Assembly (NCBI GenBank): GCA_903903715.1
Contig: CAIUZX010000181.1
Location: forward strand, 1-7,568
Length of the DNA: 7,568 nucleotides
Source of the DNA: an uncultured Caulobacterales bacterium
GTDB taxonomy: Bacteria; Pseudomonadota; Alphaproteobacteria; Caulobacterales; Caulobacteraceae
Direction of reading: 5' to 3'
Position numbers and translations under genes: made by a program. The notes under the pieces were generated by a model, which was not told the origin of the DNA, ran no database searches, and was given only the letters and a program-made list of their open reading frames with translations. Shown here piece by piece: positions 1 to 6,178 of this stretch (the first letter of the stretch is position 1; the number at the start of each line of letters is the position of its first letter).

Positions 1-57
1 GCGCCTTCCGAAACGCCGAAGTCAGACGCCAAGCCAATCGGCCAGTAGACCAGATCT

Positions 58-1881
58 TTAGGCCGCCCGCACGATCCGCAGCACAGCCTCGCCGTACCGG
101 TCGAGCTTGCCCTGCCCCACCCCGTCGCATTGACGCAGCGCCTCAAGATCGTTCGGGCGGCGAATGGCGATATCCAGCAGCGTCCGGTCGATGAAGATGA
201 CGTAGGGCGGCACCGACTGGGCCGCCGCCTCGGCTTTGCGCCAGGCCCTCAGCGCATCGAACAACGGCCGCGCCGCTAAAGGCGGCTCCACAGACCCCGC
301 CCGGGCGCCGCGAACGCGCTCCGCCTTCGTGTCCGCCGTGCGTGAGGCGCGCATCCGCACCCGCCGGTCGCCGCGATAGACGCTCCGCACCGCTTCCGCC
401 TCTCCAAGGCCCAGCAGCGGCTTGCCGTCGTTGGGGTCCTCCTGCGCGAGGCCCTCGAAGACCAGCGCCTCGATCAGGTCCCGCCAGGCGACGGCGGGCC
501 AGTCCGCGCCGATCGCGAAGGTCGACAGACCCGCCTCGTAGGCGCTCACATCCTTGGTCTTGCCGGTCAGATGGTCGACCACACGCCCCCGGCCATAACG
601 CCCGCCAAGCCGGTGGATCGCCGACAAGGCCTTCTGCGCCTGCTCGGTGACGTCGTCGAGCTGCGGGGGGTCGAGGCAGACGTCGCATTGCCCGCAGTCC
701 GACACCCCTGTCTCGCCGAAATAGCGCCGCACCGCCGCCGCGCGACAGGCCGCGCCTTCGAACATGGCGTAGAGCTGATAGAGCCGCCGCTTCTGCGCCT
801 GACCCACCTCGGGCGCGAGGTCGCGGGTGTCGATCCGCCGCGCGGCGAAGCTCATATCGGCGGCGTTGTAGAGGGCGATACCCTCCGCCGGCAGGCCATC
901 CCGTCCTGCGCGTCCCACCTCCTGCCAGTAGGCGTCGATGGAGGCCGGGCTGTCGGCGTGGATCACATAGCGCACGTCCGGCTTGTCGACGCCCATGCCG
1001 AAGGCGATGGTCGCCACCATCACCGCGTCCTCGTCCTCCAGAAAGCGCTTCAGCCGGTCCTCGCGGACCTGCCGGTCGAGGCCCGCATGATAGGCGGTCG
1101 CGGGGACCCCGCGGTCGATCAGCGCCTGGGCGATCTCTTCGGCCCCCTGTCGCGAGCCCGTATAGACGACGCCGGACCGGTTCGGTCGCTCCAGAACGAG
1201 CTCCACCGCCCGGTCGCGGCCCCGGCCCTTCTTGCGCTCGGCGTTGAGCTGCAGTTCGGGGCGCGCAAAGCTCGCCACGAACTCGGCGGCGCCCTCGAGG
1301 CGAAGTTCGGTGCGGATATCCGCGCGGGTGCGGGCGTCGGCGGTCGCGGTGACTGCAAGCCTCGGCGCCGTCGGGAACACCTCCGCAAGACGGCCCAGCA
1401 TGCGATATTCGGGACGGAAGTCATGACCCCACTGGCTGACGCAGTGCGCCTCGTCGATGGCCAGAAGCGCGATGGGCTGGGCGGCGAGCCGCTCCAGCAT
1501 CTGCCCCTGCATCAGGCCTTCCGGAGATATATAGAGACGGTCGAGGGTTCCCTCGCTGATCCGCCGCCAGGCGTCCGCCCGCTCGTCGAGGCCAATGTGA
1601 CTGTCGAGACGCGCTGCAGACACGCCCGCCTGCCGCAGACCCGCCACCTGATCCGTCATCAGGGCGATCAAGGGCGAGACCACGACGCCGAGGCCCGGCC
1701 GCATGAGGCTCGGGATCTGGTAGCACACGCTCTTGCCGCCGCCAGTCGGCAACACCGCAAGCGCATTGCGGCCAGCCAGCACCTCCGTGATCACCTGCGA
1801 CTGCAGGCCTCGGAAGTCGTCATGGCCGAACACGCGCTGAAGAAGCGCCCGGGCGGCGTCGAGGGTGGAATGATAGGTCAC
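58..1881 (-). CDS. recQ: ATP-dependent DNA helicase RecQ
   Basis: RecQ is a 3'-5' superfamily 2 DNA helicase acting in recombination and stalled-fork repair. All expected parts are visible in 607 residues. Walker A is TGGGKS with Lys50, DEAH is at 143-146, followed by the RecQ aromatic-rich loop (SQWGHDFRPEY, 149-159). Motif III is VTATAD near 177-182, and motif VI is QEVGRAGRDG at 320-329. A four-cysteine zinc site (Cys379, 396, 399, 402) precedes the RQC winged helix (about 405-515), and a C-terminal HRDC domain spans about 536-603. Length and cysteine spacing match E. coli RecQ closely. The start is GTG at 1881. No ATG lies nearby in frame and no Shine-Dalgarno sequence is visible, but the N-terminus (LDAARALLQRVFGHDDFRG) is typical of the family. 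It diverges from the methyltransferase gene. Identification is secure, the exact start slightly less so. Confidence 0.97.
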   Translation of the reverse strand: MTYHSTLDAARALLQRVFGHDDFRGLQSQVITEVLAGRNALAVLPTGGGKSVCYQIPSLMRPGLGVVVSPLIALMTDQVAGLRQAGVSAARLDSHIGLDERADAWRRISEGTLDRLYISPEGLMQGQMLERLAAQPIALLAIDEAHCVSQWGHDFRPEYRMLGRLAEVFPTAPRLAVTATADARTRADIRTELRLEGAAEFVASFARPELQLNAERKKGRGRDRAVELVLERPNRSGVVYTGSRQGAEEIAQALIDRGVPATAYHAGLDRQVREDRLKRFLEDEDAVMVATIAFGMGVDKPDVRYVIHADSPASIDAYWQEVGRAGRDGLPAEGIALYNAADMSFAARRIDTRDLAPEVGQAQKRRLYQLYAMFEGAACRAAAVRRYFGETGVSDCGQCDVCLDPPQLDDVTEQAQKALSAIHRLGGRYGRGRVVDHLTGKTKDVSAYEAGLSTFAIGADWPAVAWRDLIEALVFEGLAQEDPNDGKPLLGLGEAEAVRSVYRGDRRVRMRASRTADTKAERVRGARAGSVEPPLAARPLFDALRAWRKAEAAAQSVPPYVIFIDRTLLDIAIRRPNDLEALRQCDGVGQGKLDRYGEAVLRIVRAA

Positions 1882-1934
1882 GTGTGAAGCTATAGGGTGC
1901 TTCGCCGGATGCGCGGAAGGGCCTATGAACGGGC
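1882..1934. promoter_or_regulatory. recQ / methyltransferase divergent intergenic region with inverted repeat
   Basis: These 53 bp must hold the 5' signals of both divergent genes unless promoters lie inside the coding regions. An inverted repeat GAAGC-N8-GCTTC occupies 1886-1903, four bases upstream of the recQ GTG, and its spacer holds a TATAGG -10-like hexamer (1891-1896). I could not pair that hexamer with a convincing -35 box. GGAAGGG at 1916-1922 resembles a ribosome binding site but lies about 12 bases from the methyltransferase ATG. Whether the repeat is an operator or an mRNA hairpin cannot be decided from sequence. Confidence 0.35.
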
Positions 1935-2747
1935 ATGATCGAACAGATTACGAACCCCGACGACCCCCGCGTCGCCGCCTATCGCGAGGTGAAGGAAAAG
2001 GATCTCGTCGGGCGTCAGGGCCTGTTCATGGCCGAGGGCGAGGTGGTGTTGCGCCGCCTGATCGACGCCCCGGACATGGAGACGGTGTCCGTGCTGGTGG
2101 CCAAGAAGCGGCTGGACAAGCTCGCCAACGCCCTCGCCACATTGCCGCCGACTACGCCCGTCTATGTCGCCGCACCTGAGGTTCTCGACGCTGTGGCGGG
2201 CTTTCCCCTGCACCGGGGCATGCTGGCTATTGGGCGTAGACGCGCACCTCTCGACGCGGGATCCCTGCTGGCGCGCCTGCAAGAGGCCGCGCTGGTTCTC
2301 GTCCTTGTCGGGATCGCCAATCACGACAATATGGGCGGCCTGTTCCGCAACGCCGCCGCCTTCGGGGTCGACGCCGTGCTGCTTGACGCGACTTGCTGCG
2401 ATCCGCTCTACCGGAAGGCCATTCGGGTCAGCGTCGGCGCGGCGCTGACCACGCCCTTCGCGCGACTCGCGCCCGAAGACGATCTGATCGCCCTTCTGAC
2501 CGGCCAAGGGTTCACCCCCCTCGCCCTCACCCCCAAGGGCGCGACACAGCTGGCGGAGCTCGCGCGTCCGAAGCGCGCGGCGGTGATCCTGGGCGCCGAG
2601 GGACCGGGCCTGCCGCAGGGGTTGATGGATCGAGCGACACCTGTCGCCATTCCGATGGCGAACAATTTCGACAGTCTGAATGTTGCGGTGACCGCCGGAA
2701 TTGTGCTGCATCACCTCTCGTCGGCTCCACAACGAAAAGACCCTTGA
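1935..2747 (+). CDS. TrmH/SpoU-family RNA 2'-O-ribose methyltransferase
   Basis: This is a SPOUT-class enzyme that would use S-adenosylmethionine to methylate a ribose 2'-OH in tRNA or rRNA. An N-terminal substrate-binding segment (about 1-100, with LVGRQGLFMAEG near 24-35) precedes the knotted catalytic domain. Motif 1 is NHDNMGGLFRNAAAFG at 129-144 with the presumed catalytic Arg138. Motif 2 is LGAEGPGL at 219-226. Motif 3 is IPMANNFDSLNVAVTAGI at 239-256. Length (270 aa) is normal for the family. The ATG at 1935 is the first start after an in-frame stop at 1926-1928, and the protein begins as relatives do. Which RNA and nucleotide it modifies cannot be read from sequence, so no specific symbol is given. 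Its stop overlaps the next gene's ATG (TGATG), implying co-transcription and probably translational coupling with the sugar kinase. The pairing looks positional, not metabolic. Confidence 0.9.
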   Translation: MIEQITNPDDPRVAAYREVKEKDLVGRQGLFMAEGEVVLRRLIDAPDMETVSVLVAKKRLDKLANALATLPPTTPVYVAAPEVLDAVAGFPLHRGMLAIGRRRAPLDAGSLLARLQEAALVLVLVGIANHDNMGGLFRNAAAFGVDAVLLDATCCDPLYRKAIRVSVGAALTTPFARLAPEDDLIALLTGQGFTPLALTPKGATQLAELARPKRAAVILGAEGPGLPQGLMDRATPVAIPMANNFDSLNVAVTAGIVLHHLSSAPQRKDP

Positions 2748-3772
2748 TGTCCAAGGCCCACAGGATTGTCGCCTTCGGCGAACTGATGCTCCGCCTGACT
2801 GCGCCGGATAGGGAGCGATTGCTCCAGTCCGCAAACCTGAAGGCGACCTTTGGCGGCGCCGAGTCCAACGTCGCGGTCTCGCTGGCGAGGATGGGGCACG
2901 ACGCCGCCGTCGTGACGGTCCTGCCGCAGAATACGCTGGGCGCCGCCGCGCGGGACGAGCTGCGCAAGGCCGGCGTGGATGTGAACTCCATTCGCTTTAC
3001 CAGCGGCCGGATCGGTCTCTACTTCCTGACCCTCGGCGCGGTGCTGACCCCGTCAGAGGTGCTGTACGACCGGGCGGGGTCCGCCTTCGCGGTCGCCGAG
3101 CTTGCTTCCTATGACTGGCCGGCGCTGCTCAAGGGCGCCGACTGGCTGCACCTGTCCGGCGTCACCCCCGCCGTCGGACCCCTGCCCTGCCAGGCGGCGC
3201 AGACCGCGGTCGAAGCGGCTGAAAATTTAGGCGTAAACATCTGTTTCGACGGCAACTTCCGCAGCAAGCTTTGGGCGCTGTGGGATGGCGACCCGGCAGC
3301 CGTGTGGCGGAAAATACTCTCTTCGGCGCGCCTTGGGCTGGTCAATGATCTCGATATCGGCCTCGCCCTCGGTGAGAGCTTCGCCGGCGAGGATCCCATC
3401 GACCGCCGTCGGCGCGCCGCCCGCCGCGCCTTCGAGGTCTTTCCCAGGCTCCAGACCATCGCCAGCACCCTGCGAGAAACGCACGGCGCGGACGCCTGCA
3501 CCCTGGGCGCCGTCGTCTTCACCCGCGCCGGCGAGGAGGCCTACGCCCCGCCCCGCCGGCTCAACGCCATGGTTGATCGCATCGGCGGCGGCGACGCCTT
3601 CGCGGCGGGCGTGCTTCACGGCGTGATATCGGGTATGGGAGCGCAACAGACGGTGGAGTTCGCGTTGGCCGCGTCAATCCTGAAGCACGCCATACCGGGG
3701 GACTTTAATCTCTCAAGCGTGGAAGACATCGCGGCAATGACCGCATCCGGGGGGTCGGATGTCCGGCGATAA
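2747..3772 (+). CDS. kdgK: 2-keto-3-deoxygluconate kinase (PfkB family)
   Basis: This kinase would phosphorylate 2-keto-3-deoxygluconate (KDG) to KDPG using ATP, in the cytoplasm. The 341-residue protein opens with VAFGELMLRL and carries PfkB signature 1 near 35-50 (FGGAESNVAVSLARMG). Signature 2 is at 277-292 (DRIGGGDAFAAGVLHG), with the catalytic base expected at Asp283. Substrate assignment rests mainly on the next gene being a KDPG aldolase and on KdgK-like features such as FDGNFR (167-172) and TLRETHGA (241-248). By sequence alone it could be another PfkB sugar kinase. The reading frame is open far upstream of 2747, but that part lies inside the methyltransferase gene and codes for nothing recognisable. 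The ATG at 2747 shares one base with the methyltransferase stop, and its own Shine-Dalgarno is weak (GAAAAGA, 2734-2740), which suggests coupled translation. Confidence 0.88.
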   Translation: MSKAHRIVAFGELMLRLTAPDRERLLQSANLKATFGGAESNVAVSLARMGHDAAVVTVLPQNTLGAAARDELRKAGVDVNSIRFTSGRIGLYFLTLGAVLTPSEVLYDRAGSAFAVAELASYDWPALLKGADWLHLSGVTPAVGPLPCQAAQTAVEAAENLGVNICFDGNFRSKLWALWDGDPAAVWRKILSSARLGLVNDLDIGLALGESFAGEDPIDRRRRAARRAFEVFPRLQTIASTLRETHGADACTLGAVVFTRAGEEAYAPPRRLNAMVDRIGGGDAFAAGVLHGVISGMGAQQTVEFALAASILKHAIPGDFNLSSVEDIAAMTASGGSDVRR

Positions 3773-3798
3773 CCCCGAGCAGTACAACACGGCGCGTC

Positions 3799-3803
3799 GG
3801 AGG
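3799..3803 (+). promoter_or_regulatory. Shine-Dalgarno deciding the KDPG aldolase start
   Basis: GGAGG lies six bases before ATG 3810 and nine before ATG 3813, an ideal spacing. An in-frame ATG at 3759, inside the end of kdgK, has only a G-run before it and would add 17 polar residues (SGDNPEQYNTARRRRG) absent from the family. The start is therefore placed at 3810. Confidence 0.75.
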
Positions 3804-3809
3804 CGCGGA

Positions 3810-4466
3810 ATGATGCGAATGGAAGACGTCTTTTCGGCCTCGCCGGTGATTGCAGTCCTGACGATCAACGATGTGCGACACGCGGCGCCGCTCGCCCGCG
3901 CCCTTCTTGTCGGCGGCGTACCGGCGATGGAGGTGACGTTGCGCACCCCATGCGCCCTCGAAGCCGTGCGCGTGATCGCCGATGAAGTGCCGGACGCCCT
4001 CTGCGGCGCCTCCACCATCCTGTCGGCGCGGGACCTGTACGCCGCCTACAAGGCGGGCGCGGCCTATGCGGCGTCTCCCGGCGCGTCGACGGAACTCCTC
4101 GACGTCGGCGTCTCCGCGCCCCTGCCCTATCTGCCGGGCATCTCGACAGCGACAGAGCTCATGGCCGCCTATGAGCGCGGCTATGATCACATCAAGTTCT
4201 TCCCCGCCGCAGCGGCGGGTGGCGTGCCGATGCTCAAGGCCTTCGCGGGGCCGTTCCATCAGGTGAAGTTCTGCGCGACCGGCGGCATCACCCGCCAGTC
4301 CTCGCCGCACTATCTCGCGCAATCAAATGTGATGTGCGTCGGCGGATCGTGGCTCGCGCCGCCAAGCCTGGTCGAGGCCGGCGACTGGGAGGCGATCGAG
4401 AACATCGCCCGCTCCACCATAGATGACCTCTCCCTCGCCCCCATGGACCGGCGCGAGCGGCCATAG
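3810..4466 (+). CDS. eda: KDPG/KHG aldolase (2-dehydro-3-deoxyphosphogluconate aldolase)
   Basis: This class I aldolase cleaves KDPG to pyruvate and glyceraldehyde-3-phosphate, the last step of the Entner-Doudoroff and hexuronate routes. The 218-residue protein matches the usual length (E. coli Eda is 213 aa). The Glu41 motif (MEVTLRT, 40-46) and the Schiff-base Lys129 in IKFFPA correspond to Glu45 and Lys133 of the E. coli enzyme. Also present are LPGISTATELM (108-118), ATGGI (156-160) and the phosphate-binding GGSWL (178-182). It follows kdgK by 37 bp on the same strand, so the kinase product is its substrate. Several positions near the active site differ from E. coli as I remember it: VIAV for VVPV, GAST for GAGT, FPAA for FPAE, and FCATGG for FCPTGG. 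The catalytic residues are intact, so it is probably functional. No edd or zwf gene is in view, which leans towards sugar-acid breakdown, although those genes may lie elsewhere. Confidence 0.93.
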   Translation: MMRMEDVFSASPVIAVLTINDVRHAAPLARALLVGGVPAMEVTLRTPCALEAVRVIADEVPDALCGASTILSARDLYAAYKAGAAYAASPGASTELLDVGVSAPLPYLPGISTATELMAAYERGYDHIKFFPAAAAGGVPMLKAFAGPFHQVKFCATGGITRQSSPHYLAQSNVMCVGGSWLAPPSLVEAGDWEAIENIARSTIDDLSLAPMDRRERP

Positions 4467-4486
4467 GGTTGTCGTTCACGTATGAT

Positions 4487-4889
4487 CGCGGGCCAGACGG
4501 CCTGTAAGCCGGGTTCTGTACGCCGCCCTTGCGGGCGCCGTGACGATCATTCCTCTGGACCGCCCATTGCTGGACGGTTCTCGCGACCAACCCGGACGAC
4601 TGGACCAGTGACGATCCTGCCCGCACCGCAAGCGATGCGGACGCGCCATCCCTATTCGGTCTTGCTCCAGGCGGGGCTTGCCATGCCGTCCCTGTCGCCA
4701 GGTCCGCGGTGGGCTCTTACCCCACCCTTTCACCCTTACCCGCTCCCCTTGCGGGGATGAGGCGGTTTGCTTTCTGTGGCGCTATCCCTGGGATCGCTCC
4801 CGGCGGGCGTTACCCGCCGCCTTGTCACCGTGGAGCCCGGACTTTCCTCGACGCAAAAGCGCCGCGACCGTCCGGCCGTCTGGCCCGCG
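4487..4889 (-). ncRNA. rnpB: RNase P RNA, bacterial type A
   Basis: This is the catalytic RNA of RNase P, which removes 5' leaders from pre-tRNAs. Read on the minus strand, the conserved blocks come in the right order. CR-I, GAGGAAAGTCCGGGCTC, is at 4849-4833. The P8/P9-like GGCGGG-TAAC-GCCCGCC hairpin follows, then ACAGAAAGCAAACCGCC. AGGGTGAAAGGGTG...GGTAAGAGC lies within 4741-4707, GACCGAATAGGGATGGCG at 4661-4644, and AGAGGAATGATCGTCAC at 4556-4540. The closing ACAGAACCCGGCTTACAGG is at 4519-4501. P1 is a perfect 16-bp helix between 4889-4874 and 4502-4487, which I used to set the ends. Length is about 403 nt, usual for type A. P3 (GGCGC-TTTT-GCGTC) and a GCAA-capped stem near 4530 are also visible. 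Open reading frames across this stretch on both strands are spurious. Mature ends could shift by a few bases. Confidence 0.97.
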
Positions 4890-4893
4890 GTCC

Positions 4894-4922
4894 TTGTGCG
4901 GCGAAAGGCCGGGGAAGGTCAA
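4894..4922 (-). promoter_or_regulatory. rnpB: Putative rnpB promoter
   Basis: On the minus strand TTGACC (4922-4917) is followed after 17 bases by GCACAA (4899-4894). That would put transcription start near 4888, exactly where the P1 helix of rnpB begins. The -35 box matches the alphaproteobacterial TTGAC core, but the -10 is poor. It starts ten bases after the amidase stop codon, so rnpB could be expressed on its own as well as by read-through. Confidence 0.5.
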
Positions 4923-4932
4923 TGGTTTCGGG

Positions 4933-5721
4933 TCAGGCGTGGTCCGCGGCCAACCGCAACAGGGCCACGAGGCGCGCCCTCGTCTCCCCGTCCGCCATCC
5001 CGTCGACCTTGTCCGGCCGCCAGTGGCGCTGGAAGGCGATCAGGTTGAGCCTTGTGTCCTCGTCATACTGGCCGGACGGCGGATTGTTGTAGCCCATCCG
5101 GTGTAAGCCCGCCTGGAGGGCGAACACGCCCACGCCCTCATCGCCGGGACCGAGCGGTGCGCCGGGGGACGGCGCCGGCTCCGCCCACAGCCCGTGACCG
5201 GCCTCGGCCAGACGCTTCCACGGGAACAACTCGCCCGGATCGTCCTTACGGGCAGGCGCGACATCGGAATGGCCAAGGATGCGCCCGTCCGGCACGGTCC
5301 AGCGGCTGCGGATATCGTCGAGCACACCGATCAGCGCGTCGATCTGCGGGGCGGGAAAGGGCCGATAGCCGAACTCGGTCCCGGGATTGACGAGCTCAAT
5401 ACCGATGGACACGGCGTTGCAGTCGGTCTCGCCCTTCCAGAAGGACTTGCCGGCATGCCAGGCGCGCCGCTCCTCGGAGACGAGTCGCAGCAAAGCGCCG
5501 TCCTCGTCGATCAGATAATGGGACGACACCTTGGCCACGGGATCGGTGAGCCGGTCCAGCGCCTCGGCCGCCGTCTTCATGCCGGTGTAGTGGATCACCA
5601 CCATGTCTGGGGGGCTGCGCCGCTCATCGAAGTTGGGCGAAGGTTTGTCGAGTTTCAAAAGGGTCTTCCAAGCAGCCGGTAAATGATCGCCCCAAGAGGC
5701 GTCGCCGAAAGGGGCCGGCAT
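4933..5721 (-). CDS. Zinc N-acetylmuramoyl-L-alanine amidase with peptidoglycan-binding domain (AmpD/AmiD-like)
   Basis: An Amidase_2 enzyme that would cut the bond between N-acetylmuramic acid and L-alanine in peptidoglycan or its recycled fragments. The catalytic domain (about 25-165) begins PSPNFDERR and holds zinc-ligand candidates His44 (VIHYTGM), His151 (GHSDVAPARK) and Asp161 (DDPG), plus Glu109 (IGIEL) and Lys159. After a Pro-rich linker (181-193), a PG_binding_1 domain covers about 195-258. This two-domain layout resembles E. coli AmiD, but I see no signal peptide or lipobox, so a cytoplasmic recycling role like AmpD is possible. The ATG at 5721 has no Shine-Dalgarno. TTG at 5658-5656 has GGAAGA five bases upstream, sits just before KLDKPSPNFD where homologs begin, and may be the true start (241 aa). 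It follows the small membrane protein by 15 bp, probably in one operon. Confidence 0.92.
   Translation of the reverse strand: MPAPFGDASWGDHLPAAWKTLLKLDKPSPNFDERRSPPDMVVIHYTGMKTAAEALDRLTDPVAKVSSHYLIDEDGALLRLVSEERRAWHAGKSFWKGETDCNAVSIGIELVNPGTEFGYRPFPAPQIDALIGVLDDIRSRWTVPDGRILGHSDVAPARKDDPGELFPWKRLAEAGHGLWAEPAPSPGAPLGPGDEGVGVFALQAGLHRMGYNNPPSGQYDEDTRLNLIAFQRHWRPDKVDGMADGETRARLVALLRLAADHA
5664..5669 (-). promoter_or_regulatory. Possible ribosome binding site for a TTG start of the amidase
   Basis: GGAAGA on the minus strand lies five bases before the in-frame TTG at 5658-5656. The annotated ATG at 5721 has nothing comparable upstream. Translation from this TTG would drop the first 21 residues (up to ...AAWKTL), which contain no family motif. 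Confidence 0.4.
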
Positions 5722-5736
5722 CGGCGAGGCGTCCGA

Positions 5737-6045
5737 TCAGCGCCGCGGTTCGTCCCAGCCATAAGCGACCCAGGCGTGGCCGACCTTGCGCGCGTCGATC
5801 AGCACGGGCTCGTTCGCCTTGGGCTGGCGGCGGCCCATACGCCAGGCGAGCCCTGCGGTCGCGAGGAGGAGGCTGGCGATGACGGTAAAGACCGCCAGCA
5901 CCGCCGCGGCGGCGAGGGTCGCCGCGACGCCGACAGCGCCGACCGTCAGGGCGACAACGCCGCCGGCGAATCGCAGAAGTCCCGAAGCGCCAGGCTCATG
6001 GCCCGCAGCGCCCGTCGTTCCGCCCTGATCTTCAAGCTCTCTCAT
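5737..6045 (-). CDS. Small membrane protein of unknown function
   Basis: I do not recognise a named family. The 102-residue protein has a polar N-terminus (1-22) and a long hydrophobic, Ala/Val/Leu-rich stretch at about 23-68. That stretch is best read as two transmembrane helices (about 23-43 and 46-68) with almost no loop between. A positively charged turn follows (RMGRRQPK, 69-76), then a short soluble tail ending KVGHAWVAYGWDEPRR. By the positive-inside rule the C-terminal tail should be cytoplasmic, giving a hairpin with both ends inside. The ATG at 6045 is supported by GGGAG eight bases upstream (6058-6054). It lies 15 bp before the amidase and 133 bp after the J-domain gene on the same strand, which suggests an envelope-related role, but that is inference. 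Third-base G/C bias and the ribosome binding site support a real gene. Confidence 0.8.
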   Translation of the reverse strand: MRELEDQGGTTGAAGHEPGASGLLRFAGGVVALTVGAVGVAATLAAAAVLAVFTVIASLLLATAGLAWRMGRRQPKANEPVLIDARKVGHAWVAYGWDEPRR

Positions 6046-6103
6046 GTCGAGCGCTCCCGTCCCGCATCCGGTTCAGCGACAGCTTGGCGGAGCATTAAGG
6101 TCT

Positions 6104-6132
6104 CATGTTGGCGCCGGATCGGCCTTCGTCAA
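6104..6132 (-). promoter_or_regulatory. Putative promoter for the small membrane protein and amidase
   Basis: On the minus strand TTGACG (6132-6127) is followed after 17 bases by AACATG (6109-6104). The -35 fits the alphaproteobacterial consensus and the -10 is weak. Transcription would begin near 6097, giving a leader of about 50 bases before ATG 6045. This would let the two downstream genes be expressed independently of the J-domain gene. Confidence 0.35.
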
Positions 6133-6153
6133 CAGATACGTTGCATTGCGAAG

Positions 6154-6176
6154 AAAAACGCAGCGCGGCGCCCGCG
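6154..6176 (-). terminator. Weak candidate terminator after the J-domain gene
   Basis: Two bases after the stop codon, the minus strand carries CGCGG-GCG-CCGCG (6176-6164), then five bases and a run of five T (6158-6154). The stem is short and the gap to the T-run is longer than usual, so it may be an inefficient terminator or attenuator, or chance in GC-rich DNA. Confidence 0.3.
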
Positions 6177-6178
6177 TT

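Noticed and set aside
1..57. Possible tail of a convergent plus-strand gene (open to a TAG at 46-48)
   Set aside because: Only 15 codons are visible, without a clear third-position bias, and other frames are open too. Too short to call.
571..1887. A 438-codon open frame on the plus strand, antisense to recQ
   Set aside because: It mirrors the recQ frame in GC-rich DNA. It is His/Arg-rich, has no recognisable motif, and the opposite strand encodes a complete RecQ.
2393..2746. Upstream extension of the kdgK frame by 118 codons
   Set aside because: It lies inside the methyltransferase gene in another frame, is Arg-rich with no kinase signal, and the PfkB fold begins right after the ATG at 2747.
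1923..2834. A 303-codon open frame on the minus strand, antisense to the methyltransferase gene
   Set aside because: Composition is typical of an antisense shadow, and the plus strand has all three SpoU motifs in one frame.
3759..3809. Longer eda form starting at ATG 3759 within the end of kdgK
   Set aside because: The added residues are not part of the family and GGAGG marks the ATG at 3810. The longer form cannot be strictly excluded.
4540..4616. Direct repeat GTGACGATC at 4540-4548 and 4608-4616
   Set aside because: Both copies are inside rnpB, one in a conserved block. A nine-base match in a structured RNA does not indicate a mobile element or an att site.
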